Shown: positions 9,267-21,349, counted from the first letter of the stretch. The stretch is 64,000 nt of DNA from Tetragonia tetragonoides (GCA_038025085.1 CM076146.1:16466001-16530000); one strand, 5' to 3'. Notes: generated by a model from the sequence alone, not told the origin. Numbers and translations: made by a program.

Positions 9267-11884
9267 TGTAACACCACCGAATTCGCAACGATTTCCAAGG
9301 AACTATCGACGTCGCTGTCCACAACTCGACACCGCCGAACCGTCATGGACCCAGGGGAATGCTATTGCAACATTTATCGCTAAGGAGTAAATGCTAAGCA
9401 GAAAGGAAAACTAGGTATCAAAGGAAGCATCTAAACAAATTAAACATAAATATCAGAGTTGTCTATCCAGCGGTCTTAAGTCCATTATAGTTTTATTACA
9501 ACTTTGCCTTCAAGGGCACAAACCAAAATCCCAAATAATCCAAGGTAACCAATAAATCCATAGTTCTAAACAAACAGCCCACATTCAACTTTCTAGCAAA
9601 CGGTCCTCGCTCAGCTACACCTGCACTTTGGTTTCCGTGACGGAAACAAGGTACAGAAGAAAAAGAAAACAAACAAAAGAAAACAAAAATCAGATAAACT
9701 GAATAAACGTCGTCCATACCCAGTAAAAACACTTTCGCAAACCTTACCTGAATTTTAGAAGAATCATTGAAATTCATTTGCATGCACAAGTAGTCATACA
9801 ATCAAGCACAAGCATACTCGATATTCAATTACATGCAATTCTTGCTTTAGTTATCATTCGAACACAAATAGATAAACCATCTTGATTAGAGAGATAAGAG
9901 AGCGAATAGAACAGCGATTACCCATATTGTTCATAAATAGATATAGACATGCCATGGACTTACGCTAGTGTATACTCACACTACCTCTAACATAATATTC
10001 GATATGATGAGAATTAAACAGTGGGGAATGATCCATCCCGAACACACTACGAGGTGTTCAGAAAAGTAACTTGGGAATCACGCATCCCTAGACTACATCA
10101 ATTAGATAAGTCTCGATAGCTCGGCTACTCCTAGGGATCCATTAGGAGTCTTATTCTCATTTAATTCAATTCACATACTTGCATTGATTGACCTAGTGGT
10201 ACAACGAGACCACGACATACTACTTCATTTCATGCTCATGATAATGAATAATAATAACGACGATTATGACATAAATGCATATTAACAATAATCATTCTTC
10301 ATGTATGTCTAACGAAATTTCGGTAGCACTTCGGCAGTAAATCATGATATCCAAAAATTACACTTTCACAATTAACATCCAACAAATATAATAGTAGGTG
10401 TTCATTAGCACTCAATAATATCCCTTTCCAAATATCACATATTATTATATCATAATAATATTAGAAATTCAACATCGCCATAATAAACATTAATTAGCAT
10501 ATGAACTAATTAATTAACAAAACTTTATAAACTTATCATACTCAATATAAATCATATTTACAGCGAAGAATATATTTCAAATTCTCATAATTAATGACGA
10601 TATAATTTAATCATGCTTCACATATTAAATTCACAATAATAATCAATTAGCACATAACATATCAAAATAGTTTTGATGGGACTTTGGAAAGAGGTAGGCA
10701 CAATCGCTTACCTAGCAAACGATCACTAAGCAGTAGGTAAGTTGGCTAATCACAACCCGATCACGCTTATCCGTTTAGTCCTAATTAAAAACAATTACCG
10801 AGACATAATTAATAAATACGAAAATCCAAAAAGTACTAAAACTATAAACTAATATTTTTATTAAATGTTTTGATTTATTCCAACCAATCTAGGGTTTTGA
10901 AAATCCGGATTCGGACTCCGAACGAGTACAGAAAAATAAAAACAATTTTTGAAAATACTGAAAATACGAAATTAATTAAAACGAAAATATTAAACGAAAT
11001 CCTAGTCGGTTTTTCGAGTCTAGGCCGTGATACACCAAGCATGGGGACCCACAACCTAGCCCATCGTCAAGACCACCACCCATCGAGCACCATGATCGGC
11101 GGTGGCTCGCCGGAGCACTAGCGACGGAGGGGAGAGAGAGAGTGAGAGAGATCGCGAGAGAGAGAGTTCGCGAGGGAGAGAGAGAGAGCGACTGAGAAGT
11201 GAGGAGCGACAGGCGGGGCCCAGTCGCGTCAGCCACTCGCCTGCGGCCACCCAGACGGGGCCTGGTGGCGCGGCGGCGGCGCAACAGTTGCGGCTCAGCA
11301 AAACAGGGGAGGGGGAAAAACAGAGCATGAAGGAGAGAGAAAGAAAGAGAGAGAAAGAGAGAGAGGGAGGGGGATTACCAGCGGGAAGAGGAGGCCGGTG
11401 GCTGGCCTGGTGGCCGGCGACAGCAGTGAGAGGGAGAGAGAGAAGGTGTGCGGTGGAGAGAGTGAGAAAAGAGAGAGCGAAACCGTGAGGGAGGAGAAAG
11501 AGAGAGAATTGGGGGTTTTGCAACTGATCAACGGGCCCATCTCTTAGCTTAAATAGGTGCTTAGTCAAGGAAAGTCAAACCCTACTAGAATTAGGATTAT
11601 TTTCTGATTTAATTGCTAATTAAAAGCAATTAAAACCAATTAAATGCTAATTAAAACCAATTAAAACAATATGAATAAGCCTTATTCATATACAAACCAT
11701 TTTAACTAAATCCCTCAATTTGATAATTATAAATCCCGAAATTTCCATAATAATAATTGATATTATTATGGCTTAATTTGAGTAAATCGAATCGTTAAAT
11801 AAATATACGATTTAAATCTCCGAAACTATTTATAAATGAATTATAAATCGATATTATAATTATAGAAAATATTGGGGTATCACA
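9267..11884 (-). repeat. Tekay-1 5' LTR (right copy, 2618 bp)
   Basis: Bounded by TGTAACACCACCG and TATCACA. In the sense (minus) direction a TATTTAAG box lies at 11548-11555. It is followed downstream by long CT-rich stretches (11110-11510 on the plus strand read as GA repeats), as is common in plant LTR promoters. This full copy keeps the segment that the left LTR has lost. Confidence 0.92.
11548..11555 (-). promoter_or_regulatory. TATA-like box of Tekay-1 5' LTR
   Basis: The minus strand reads TATTTAAG, with a pyrimidine-rich stretch starting about 35 bases downstream. Position and composition fit a U3/R boundary. Inference only. Confidence 0.5.
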
Positions 11885-12388
11885 GGAACAAATTAGACAC
11901 CTTGTTTCCTTCTTGAATGTGACTGGGCTCAAGCTTGAAGAACCATGCCCTAACAATGGGGTCCAAGGTTTGTCAGAAGAGGTGAATATAGAGGTCAGGA
12001 TCCACTCCTCTTAGGCCCATTGCGGTGGTGAAAGCCCTTATGTGATCTTTTGGATCATCGGCCCCTTTGAAGGTGGGGACTTTAGGCATTGAGAATTTTT
12101 GTGGGAGTTTCCCCTTGTTGTGAGAGGAATATCCTTCAGCATTGATCATGTAGTCACTTATGACCTTGTTTTGAGTCAGAGCTAACTCAAGGTTCTTACT
12201 TTGTGCACTTAGACCTTCCACTTTATCATCTTGAGGTGGAGGGTCATCCTGGTTAAAAGGGTTAGATTCTTTAACCTTGCTTTCTATCATGTCACACGGT
12301 TTCCCATAGCTTCCAACATTGTCATCATTTTAGTCAACATTTCAGCAGTAGTCTTAGGTGGTGGAGGTGGCATATCATCTTCGGCCAT
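11885..12388 (-). pseudogene. Tat-1 gag, 5' part
   Basis: Gag starts at an ATG at 12388 (MAEDDMPPPPPK). A one-base shift follows near 12291, then it reads MIESKVKESNPF and later KFSMPKVPTFKGADDPKDH, the conserved N-terminal Gag block of Tat/Ogre elements (target x-Y-x-G-x-x-D-P-x-x-H type). It is cut at 11889 by Tekay-1 and resumes at 726. The GGAAC duplication marks the break. Broken by both the insertion and the frameshift. Confidence 0.82.
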
Positions 12389-12736
12389 TTCGGTCAAGTT
12401 AGAACCTGGTGGTCGATATGGAGGGGAAGTAACAAATACTGCATTAGACCTAGTTTGTTCGAAGGGGGAGACTACAATACGAGCTTCCTAACCAGAAGTT
12501 GATTACTATGATCGCGCTCCCAACTTTTCGGTCCGACTAATTTCTTCCCAATCCTGAACAACGGATAAGACTTAGAAAAGGGAAGACTAACAAGTTCCAC
12601 AAAAGAAAAGTTTTAAAACAAAAGTGGGAAGTTTCTATCTAGCATATTTTATCAACCTAGTTACCCTTGGGAACTAAGTAATGGGTTTAGGTCAAAAAAT
12701 CTCGACGCGGGATAAAAATCAAAAGATATTATACTC
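12389..12736 (-). other. Tat-1 leader next to gag
   Basis: Untranslated-looking DNA between the repeat array and the gag start. I see no gene or strong motif in it. Confidence 0.5.
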
Positions 12737-13185
12737 ATGACTAAAATGAGAGGGGAGAGATATTATCTCGACTCAATATGGGATAAAGCAAAAGATATTA
12801 TACTCTTGACTAAAAGGAGAGGGGAGAGATATTATCTCGATCACTCAATATGGGATAAAACAAAAGATATTATACGCTTGACTAAAAGGGAAGGGGAGAG
12901 ATATTATCTCGACTCAATATGGGATAAAGAAAAAAATTTTATACGCTTGACAAAAAGGGAAGGGGAGAGATATTATCTCGACTCAATATGGGATAAAGCA
13001 AAAGATATTATACTCTTGACTAAAAGGGAAGGGGAGAGATATTATCTCGACTCAATATGGGATAGAGCGAAAGATATTATACTCTTGACTGAAAGGGAAG
13101 GGGAGAGATATTATCTCAACTCAATATGGGATAAAGCAAAAGATATTATACTCTTAACTAAAACGGAAGGGGAGAGATATTGTTG
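12737..13185. repeat. Tandem array, about 66-bp unit, seven copies
   Basis: The unit begins GAGAGATATTATCTCGACTC and contains CAATATGGGATAAAGC and AAAGATATTATACTCTTGAC. Seven near-identical copies run head to tail; one has an extra three bases (CACTCAATA). Because 66 is a multiple of three, the plus strand stays open for 149 codons as a 22-residue repeat (GERYYLDSIWDKAKDIILL). It lies in the leader of Tat-1, between primer site and gag, and on the strand opposite to the element. The palindrome GAGATATTATCTC recurs in each unit. Confidence 0.92.
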
Positions 13186-13918
13186 AGATCTTTGACTAAA
13201 ACTCACTACCTAAATATTGAGAAAAAATAAAGCACTAAATCTTTCCTAAGGTAACAAGCATTATATAGAACATTCGGGGATATTGTTTCCTAAAAACAAA
13301 TATTCTAGACTCAATCTTAAGACAAAATCTAGACTTAAAAAAGGAAAATATCCTAATTGGGGTCTAACCTAATATTCTATGACGACCAAAACGACTACCC
13401 AAAGATTGCGTTCACATATGAGCAAATAGCACAACATCGCAAATGACATGATCATGAAAATCTAGCATGGACATGGGACTGAGTTTCAGCCTAAAACATT
13501 AGTTCTAATTCATTCAATGGGGTAGGCTTAAGGATTTTGGTCAAAAGGTACTCATGATCAATAATGTACAACAATCTGCGGGATGCGAGACAATGTGATG
13601 CGTTCCTGTTATCCTACTCGTCGAATGGATGAATGCGTAGGAAGGTACATGAGGTGGGGGGTTCCATGTTTCTTGGCAAAGAAGAATCTAGTGGATTCTC
13701 ACCAAGGCATTTCACCACAATCCATTGCCTAATAAACTAGTTTGAACTTGTAAAAACAAGTTCGGAAGTCGCGCAAGCGCATGCACATGAATGCAGTGGA
13801 TGCAATTTAAAAAAATGAATGACAAGTCACAAAATAATTATAAGAACACTCAAGGTAGTGAACCAAGAAAAAAAAAAATAGCATTGAATCGATTTTAAAG
13901 TTACACCATCTTACTCCT
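13186..13918 (-). other. Tat-1 leader between primer site and repeat array
   Basis: About 730 bases with no convincing ORF. It is the 5' untranslated part of the minus-strand Tat-1 element. Confidence 0.55.
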
Positions 13919-13937
13919 GTCCCCAGTGAAGTCGCCA
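13919..13937 (-). other. Tat-1 primer-binding site (Arg-tRNA type)
   Basis: The minus strand reads TGGCGACTTCACTGGGGAC. This matches the Arg-tRNA-type primer site used by Tat/Ogre/Retand elements and fixes the orientation and the end of the 5' LTR. Confidence 0.85.
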
Positions 13938-14857
13938 TTTCCGAGCGGCCGACGGAATAGCCTGGGAGAGCGTCTTTAGATTTCGTGAATCTCTCGAGTG
14001 TGAGTGCACATGAAGATTTTCCTTTCGTACTAAGGACATGATTAAGTTTGTCGGAAGTCGCCACCGAATTTAAGGAAATTTGAAAACCTTGGAATCAAAT
14101 CGATAGTCTAAAACGACGTCAACTCAATTCCTGTGCACCCTAATCCCTATTGGGAAAATTGACTTCATAAATGAGTTCGAGTGCGTGAGTACGAGCTAGA
14201 AAGGTGTTAGGCACCCAACCCGCCCGTTGACAACAACGGCCTTTACTAATCAATTCAATGTGATTATTAATGCTACGGTTCCAGACAAGGTTCAATTTGT
14301 CCAAATTCCTAGTTTTAACTAATGGGTTGAACAAACAATACTAATGTGACCACTTTTAACAACTTATCAAATTTACATGATTTTAATGCTAAAAATGATA
14401 AATATGCTGAACCTGCGGATTAGGAGGCAAACAAGATAATTTATTTACCAATCACAAACAAGCATAATTTATAATAAAGAGCAATAAATAAAAACATGCA
14501 TTCATTCATCCATTGGGTTTAACATAAGCCCTTTTGCTCAAAATGAGTCATGCATATACATATCACATAAACCAAATTCGTTAGTAAATAAGAAGAAATA
14601 TATATAATTTATTGAAACCCTCAGGTTGGATTACCTGGATGCTCATAATGAACTTATTGGGTTATTATGCTTGAACTCTTCCTCTTGATGAAGTATGAAG
14701 GTTTATTTTGTGGTGCTAGGGCTAGCCTAAAGAAGGAGTAGAATCAGAATTTAGGGTTTAATATAAGAGAGAGAATGTTCTAAACTCTAAAATTCTCAAC
14801 CAAGAGACCAACTTGAGAGAGAAACTGCCAACCTCTTCAACTAAACTCTAAGGTTTG

Positions 14858-14865
14858 TTTATATA
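14858..14865 (-). promoter_or_regulatory. TATA box of Tat-1 LTR
   Basis: The minus strand reads TATATAAA about 70 bases downstream of the GCCGCT-rich block. This is the expected U3 promoter layout. Confidence 0.6.
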
Positions 14866-14929
14866 GAAGAGAGGGAGCTGCCAGGGGTTGGCACGGAAAT
14901 TGAATGGGCCTCGAATTTGCCGTCCACGA

Positions 14930-15135
14930 GAAAAGGTCCAGGCGGCCATGCAACTAGGCCGAGCGGTTAAGCCTCTAGGACAAGCTACTGAACCGCTTGT
15001 CAAGCGGTTCAGCCGCTAGGCAAGAGGTCAAGCCGCTTCGCCTAGAGGCATAGCGCTTGTCCTAGCGGCCAACGCTTGAACTCAAGCGTGGCCGCTTCGA
15101 CCTAGAGCGGTCGGCCTGCATAGGCGCTTGACGTG
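14930..15135. repeat. GCCGCT/AGCGGC-rich array in Tat-1 LTR
   Basis: Many copies of GCCGCT, GCGGCC and AAGCGG in both orientations in an otherwise AT-rich region. Similar arrays occur at 54890-55140, 56250-56345, 57300-57500 and 61060-61200. Except for 54890-55140, where the LTR is truncated, each lies upstream of a TATA box or an ORF start. Confidence 0.75.
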
Positions 15136-15458
15136 CTTTTCAAGCGGGGGAGGCTTTTCCAAGGGGGTGTACGCGAGATTGACTGAGTTCCCTTGTTTGA
15201 CCAAGGGTTGACTCAAAGATTTGGGTTCCCTTTCGGGCCCTTGGGCTCAAAGAGGTATATCTCTCAGTTTTGGACTCCAAATGAGTTGAGCCCAACTGGT
15301 TTGGATCACCTGTACAAAAGGCTTCCACTGGTTAAATCAAATGAACTGGGCTAATCATTAGAGAAATTATTATCGCAACCCAAGCTCAAGCAAAATCCAA
15401 TCCTTTCATCATCGGGTTTTTATGGGGACTTATCATAGACACAATTTTGGTGTCTACA

Positions 15459-16115
15459 GTACTCATATGTTCTATATGAGCGGGAGTCTTTCTAAAAACA
15501 TGATCAATTCACTTATCGCGCTATTGGGTTGTCCCTTCGGTTTTGTCCCTTCGGTTTGTCCCTTTGATAAAACGCCGATAGCAGATTTATGACCTCTTTC
15601 ATGGTTTTTATATTCAATTCAAGTCTTTACAAAATGTTTTCTAACTCGATGGTCCCTTAAAATTATCTAAACCCCCAACTTACAAATTTTCTATAAGGAC
15701 ACACTCCGTGGAGAGAAATCTCGGGTCCTTAAATAAGCAAACTTGAGTTAGTAGAGGCCTTCATAAAACGGGCGAGTTGGGTGCCTAACACCTTACCACC
15801 TCGTACCTTCGCCTCCGAACCCTTTATTCTTGGGTACTCATATGTTCCATATGAGCGGGAGTCTTTCTAAAAACATGATCAGTTCACAGAGCGCGCTATT
15901 GGGTTGTTCATTCGGTTTTGTCCCTTCGGTTTGTCCCTTCAATAAAACGTCGATAGCAGATTTGTGACCTCTTTCATGGTTTTTATTCAATTCAAGTATT
16001 TTCAAAATCTTTTCTAACTCGATGGTCCCTTGAACTTATCTAAAGGCCCCAACTTACAAATTTTCTATAAGGACGCACTTTGTGGACATAGTGAAAAATC
16101 CCGGGTCCTTACACA
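15459..16115. repeat. Tandem duplication of an LTR-like fragment
   Basis: 15459-15834 and 15835-16115 are direct copies, both starting TACTCATATGTTC and sharing TTGGGTTGT, TTTCATGGTTTTTAT and CAACTTACAAATTTTC. The first copy ends with GTGCCTAACACCTT, a string also found inverted in the Tat-1 LTR at about 14205. The unit is therefore probably a piece of another Tat-family LTR. Tat-1 is inserted at its left edge. Confidence 0.78.
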
Positions 16116-18790
16116 TAGAAACATATACCTCTCTAGGATTCAGATTCTCATTCCTTGTTGGCTGTTGAGGAGAAAGAGAACTTTCATTGTTATTTTTAGG
16201 TTGGCAGATTTCAAGTTCTTTTTCAATTGGATCTTGGACCACGAAAGGTGTACAACGTGGTGGTTTTTGTTCAGGATGAAAGGGAGCAGTTGATTGTACG
16301 AGTTGAGGTTCAAATGTGTTAACAAGAAACTCAGGCAATTCATTTGAACCAAAGGTGAAATCTTGATCATCAAGAACTGAATAAGTGTTCTAGGGCTCAC
16401 GGTCATGTTGTTCCTCGGAATGGTGGGCTATTGATGTAGCAGCAAGGTCAACTGTTGGATGTTGTGCATCAGGTTCTGATCGTTCATTATGCTCATCAAT
16501 ATCTTGCTTATGAGTTTTGGATGGTCCATCATGCTCATGATCATCTTGCTCAGCAGCTGCTGATAGCCCATCTTGATCATCCTCACTTTGACCTTCGGAT
16601 TCATCACCATTATTTTGCACTTCATTTTGATCATTTTCTCCAAAAGGAGGACCATCCACAACATCTAAAAGCAATAAATAAAATGAGAAGAAATGTAATC
16701 AGAAATTCATTATAAATTAGCATACAAATAATCAAAGAATTATACTCAATTCATTGCACAGACTTGAGATATATTTTTGATAATTTTTACGAAAACTCAC
16801 CAACACCAGTTATATCTATGAGTCCTTTAACTGATCCTTTGCCAAATTGCTCCTTCAATTCATCACTCACCCGTTCATCTATGGCTTCGGTTGTCCAATT
16901 CCTTATGATTGGAAATTTTCTAGGGACAGTTCTAACTTTGAATACAACTCTATCACAATAGCATAACTGCATGCAGAATAAGTTAATACTATGTTAATAT
17001 GATCAAACATTCATTTCACCCCAATGCAATCTAGCTATGTTAAGATAATCAATTCATTAATCAACTTGAGAAATTCATTAACAAGAATCAAAGATTCATC
17101 AATCAGAAGGAGCAAATTTATCAATGAAAACAAATATTCATCTGTGTGAAAAGAAAAATCATCAATCAACATGATCAAATTCATTTAAGGAAATCAAAGT
17201 TTCATTTAACCAAAAGCAATCTATCTATGTAAAGATAGTAAATTCGTTAATCAACATGACCAAATTCATTAAACAGAATCAAAGATTCATCAATCAGAAT
17301 TACCAAATTCATAAATAACCATGAATCAAATTCATTCTAGCTAAGTTCATATTCTTTTGGTGAATAATTCAGAGAAATTATTTTGATGAATGAATAAGTA
17401 AAGCTTAAGTTAAACAAAACTAACCATGAGAAATAGCAACAGCCCTTTAAAGAAACTTCTGGGATTGCTCTTCCATTGCCCTACATTGTCACTAAGACTC
17501 TTCACAACGAACTGACAGAAGTTGTACTCCTTTATCTCGTTGACATTCATGATGCAGTAGAGGTACTAATAAGGACATGGTCGGCTTTGTCTACCTTGAA
17601 GAAGAGATCCCATGACGTACACTACAAAGCCTCCCTTAAATTCATTGTCATGATCACCTCTTGTTGCTATTGTTTCAGGCATTTCAGAAGTTGCTGGAGT
17701 TGCAACCCCCCCCCCCATCTTTCCCTCCAATCTTCTACCAGCTGATGAAACTGAACAGATTTAGTTTGACTTTGTGCCTCGACTACTCTCCTTGGACCTC
17801 TTGGAAGCCCTAGTGTGAAGAGAACATCCTCTTCCCCTATCACTAACCTATCTCCATTAATGAAATTGTAGTAACGACTGACATTTTCCATATTCATTAC
17901 AATCCTTTTTGCAAACTCGCCATCTATTTGACTGAACTTCAAATATAAAAGTCCACCAAATCCTAGTTCTGCTACACCTCATTTAACTTGGGTATCATGT
18001 TGAATAGACCTTTTGGTGACATCCTATTTTTTCACTTCTTCTGAGCTTTCATCTCTTTAAGCTTCTGAGCAGCTATGAGCTCCTGTGTGCCAACAACAGT
18101 GAGAGCAGTAGCTGCATCTGGCACTATTTTTGGTCTCCCTCTTTTTTTGTTCTGCTCATCTACAACAGCAAGTGCACTATCTGGCACTTTTACTTCTTCA
18201 ATTATGACGCTTTTCCCATCACGTGGTCTTAGTTGACTAGGAGAATCTACACCAACTATATGCCTTGGTTGGCAAACGTTAATGTCAGTACATTTGGGCG
18301 ACATTGTTTTCCGTCCTCGTTTTACCCTTTGATATGTACTTCTTATCCGAAGATCCTCTCCCATTTCTAAAGCATTTGTTGCTGGTTGTCCTTCAATTTC
18401 TTCTGTGCTATGTGTTGCTGGTTGTGCTACAATTTTTGTTGTGCTGTGTATTGCTGGTTCTCGTTCAATTTCTGATGTCCTATATTCTAACAGCTCTGAA
18501 TCCTTCTCACCAGGACAAGTTGAGCTACAACTAATCCTTCCAGATGAACAAACGTGGACTATCTCATCAGCATCGATCTTTCTTTTCCTAGAAGATAATG
18601 GCTGGACATCCGTTACTATATCTCCACAGCTCTTTGTCCCCAATTCCCCTGAAACTACCTGACAGTCTCTTCGATCAGAACTAGGAGGACTAGAGTTGAT
18701 AGGTTTAGGATTGGCAACAAGTAGCATTATTTTGTTTATGAAACCAGGTTTTGATGATGTTTCTTCATCATCTGCAGTCCTCAAGCTAAA
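16116..18790 (-). pseudogene. Decayed multi-exon transposon-type ORF
   Basis: Minus-strand pieces in order. 18786-18032: hydrophilic, with repeats IEREPAIHSTTKI/IEGQPATNA and a basic KKRGRPK patch. 18000-17410: FGGLLYLKFSQIDGEFA, DVLFTLGLPRGP and YCIMNVNEIKEYNFCQFV. 16972-16800: VPRKFPIIRNWTTEAIDER and ELKEQFGKGSV. 16674-16054: acidic and proline-rich, with one in-frame stop near 16391. The order resembles plant proteins often carried by transposons, in which a Ulp1-type protease follows; no protease is present here, and the left edge is lost in the LTR-like repeat. There are splice-like edges near 18786 and 17410. A frameshift near 17985 and at least two in-frame stops show it is dead. The family name is uncertain. 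Confidence 0.6.
16980..17400. repeat. AT-rich short repeats in a probable intron
   Basis: Irregular repeats of about 30 bases built on ATTCATTAATCAACATGA and AATCAAAGATTCAT. The same family fills 18990-19500, suggesting both introns grew from one source. Confidence 0.7.
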
Positions 18791-20300
18791 AAGAAAACAT
18801 ACAATTCACAGTTAGATAATTCATATTCATTATGAGAATGTACTGCATTCATCAACGCTGCTATAAATTAAACGCAGAGAATGAGAAAATTCATTTGATA
18901 GTCATGTGGAATATAATAATTTATCTTATTCGTTTTGAAATGCTATGAAATTCATCACTGAGAATTGCAAATATATCAGAACTATAATTCTTTTATAGAA
19001 ATATGCTTCAATCAGCATAACCAAATTCATCTATGTGAAATGAAAATTCATCAATCAACATGATCCAATTCATTTAAGGCAATCAAAGATTCATCATATC
19101 TGAAAAGAAAATTCATCAATCAACATGATCAAATATTCATTCAACCAAAGATTCATTTAACAAAAAGCAATCTAGCTATGTTAAGGTGATCAATTCATTA
19201 ATCAACTTCAGAAATTCATTAACCAAAATGAAAGATTTATCAATCTGAATGACCAAATTCATCACGGAAAAACAAGACTCATCTATGCGAAAAGAAAATT
19301 CATGAATCAACATGATCAAAGATTCATTCAACCAAACCAAATTCATTAACAGAAATCAAAGATTCATTTATCCAAAAGCAATCTAGCTATGTTAACAGGA
19401 TCAATTCATTAACCAAAATCAAAGATTCATTAATTAACATCAATAAATTCATCAACATAAATCAAAGATTCATTTAACCAAAAGAGATCTAGCAATTCAT
19501 TAACCACTTGAAACATTCTTCTTTGCATGTTCTGAAGCTGCTTTGTTCTGATTTTGACATCTTTACTGAATGAATTTTACTGCAAAAATAACAAATTTTG
19601 TTAAATTCAGTAATGAATTTTTGAGACATAATTGAATTCAAGCAGTGTTTGTTCTTTTTGGGATGAATTTTACTGCAAAAATCTAAGAAATTTTCCAAAC
19701 AAAAATGAATTTGGAACATTAACTGAATTTTCACATTTTCTGTGATGAATTGATAGATGTTAAAAATGAATTTCCAACAAAAATGAATTTGCAAACAGAA
19801 AAAAGTAATTAGACAAAGCAGAAATGAATTTTACCTCTTGTGTTGATGAATCAACTGCAAAAAGTAATAAATTGTTAGGTTTTAGCAAAATCAGTACTAA
19901 AAAATTACGCGAAAACAAGAATCACGAAGGATAACGAAGAAAAATAAAATTTACCTGTAGTTAGGGTTTAGCGAAATGAAATTTTTTTGATGAATCAACT
20001 ACACAAACAAATAATTAGGTTTTAGCAACATTAGAAATAGAATACCGAAAAATGCAAAGTAAAACGAAGTAGAAATGAATTTTACCTCTTGTGTTGATGA
20101 ATCAACTGCAAATCAAATTTGCGCGAGCAATGGTGAGTAAACGGACGAAAATGGCAAGCAAATCGCACGAAAATTGCGCTTGAATGAGGAGAGAGAGAAT
20201 TGGAAAAACGCTGACGAAGCTCTTGAATGAGGAGAGAGAAAATAACTGCTGAGGAGAGAGAAAGTGGCGGTTTTAATTTTTTTTTTTTATTAAAATGAAT
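18791..20300 (-). other. Repeat-rich upstream part of the decayed ORF
   Basis: 18990-19500 repeats the ATTCATCAATCAACATGATC family. 19560-20115 repeats GAATTTTACTGCAAAA, and a 40-base word beginning GAAATGAATTTTACC occurs twice (about 19822 and 20077). Splice-like AG sites in minus orientation lie near some of them. 20115-20280 may be the 5' start of the gene, with CTCTCTCTCC on the minus strand. No clean exon can be assigned. Confidence 0.5.
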
Positions 20301-20399
20301 TGTGGGCCTGATTTATGCGCGTTTTGGTCCTGGGTTTTATTTGCTTGTTGGGATGGATTTAATTGTGGTCCTGGGTTGGTCTATAATGCACTATGGACC

Positions 20400-20669
20400 T
20401 GGGTTTATAACTTAGGGATTGCCCAAATTATAAGGAATTTCAAAGTAGCAAGAGTTGATTGGGAGTAGGAGTTCAATGCCAGCTAATTGTATAAGGTGGG
20501 AAACTGTATTTTACAATGTTTTGCCTAGCAAATGATTGGGTTGGATGGACTTGTATAACCCTTCCTAGGAGGATATGAGTTAACTAATGATGATTTTTTT
20601 GGCAAACACGACCTTTGATACTTTAATAAAATTGAGATTACTTATCAAAAAAAAAAAAAAAAAAAAAAA
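20400..20669 (+). mobile_element. Probable LINE 3' end with poly(A)
   Basis: The last bases read TTTAATAAAATTGAGATTAC followed by ATC and about 22 A. This is the usual 3' end of plant L1-type LINEs. No coding part is left upstream. Confidence 0.5.
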
Positions 20670-21004
20670 GCTCACTAGGGTACATACTATTATAGTGAGT
20701 TACAGCTACAAATGAAAATACAAAAGAAAGGAAGCACTGAAAATAAGCCTAATGCACTTAGCATGTGCTACTAGCTTGCACAAATGACTTAAACAATCCT
20801 AGGGATTATTTTGTACCATACAACAATTTAGTTAGAGTAGGTCGAGTATTGGAATAATATTTTTCTTGGCCTGATGAAAGGTATGTAGTGTCTTGTTTGA
20901 GAGTAGAAATTTGAAGGGCATCACTTTTTTTTCCCTTTTCAAAAAGAGGGTGTAAGTGAATGGCGACTAAGACACTCCTGGCTACTCATGTTCAACAATG
21001 AACA

Positions 21005-21207
21005 TATATTAGATTAACTGAACAACCAGCGTAAGCACTGACCCCGTCAACGTAGCACCAACAAGGGGCTAGTATAGTTACTAAAAGCCAGTAGACACAA
21101 GGCATGAGGCGAACGGGGATTGAAGCCCATGACCTTACGTTACTAAACCACTTGAGAGTAAGCTTGGAACCACTGGGCCACCACCTTTCGCTTGAGAATG
21201 AACTCAA
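21005..21207 (-). mobile_element. tRNA-derived SINE, minus strand
   Basis: The minus strand has a box-A-like TGGCCCAGTGG (21170-21180) and box-B-like GGGCTTCAATCCCC (21115-21128), as in tRNA-derived SINE heads. A non-tRNA body follows towards 21005. Ends not exact. Confidence 0.55.
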
Positions 21208-21301
21208 TTTCTCAATAAGTAGAAATAGAAGCGTTTTCCTCACATTTCTTATGGTGTCCCCCCTCCCCCCTAAAGAACTGTTATGTGTACTGTATTTACG
21301 T

Positions 21302-21325
21302 AAAAAAAAAAAAAAAAAAAAAAAA
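21302..21325. repeat. Poly(A) tract
   Basis: About 24 A, possibly the tail of a lost retroelement. No coding sequence is attached to it. Confidence 0.7.
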
Positions 21326-21349
21326 GGGAATGTATACGGCTAAGGTTAA

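Larger units (their letters stand above)
732..11884 (-). mobile_element. Tekay-1: Tekay/Del-type Ty3/gypsy chromovirus, minus strand, nested in Tat-1 gag
   Basis: This is a full-length element: two LTRs (732-2826 and 9267-11884), initiator-Met primer site beside the right LTR, polypurine tract beside the left LTR, perfect 5-bp target duplication, and minus-strand gag, protease, RT, RNase H and integrase in the Ty3/gypsy order. The integrase tail reads VKVIRSRHGQEEATWEAE, a chromodomain-like end typical of Tekay elements. An extra ORF lies between the primer site and gag (8195-9075). The element is dead: RNase H has an internal deletion, and gag-pol has several in-frame stops and frameshifts. 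The LTRs differ at only a few percent of positions where I compared them, so insertion was not very ancient. Confidence 0.92.
13938..15458 (-). repeat. Tat-1 5' LTR
   Basis: On the minus strand it starts TGTAGACACCAAAATTGTG at 15458, the usual start of Tat LTRs, and ends at the primer site (the exact 3' edge is uncertain by a few bases). In sense order it has a GCCGCT-rich block (15130-14930), a TATATAAA box at 14858-14865, then a leader with CTCTCTC. The first 600 bases match 54571-55165 on the opposite strand. The matching 3' LTR is off the left edge. Confidence 0.82.

Noticed and set aside
12737..13185. Regular repeats that could suggest a CRISPR array
   Set aside because: Units are contiguous with no unique spacers, in a plant retroelement leader. 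It is a plain tandem repeat.
17707..17718. Run of C as a possible regulatory G-tract
   Set aside because: Isolated homopolymer in the decayed ORF, most likely slippage or a sequence-accuracy problem.
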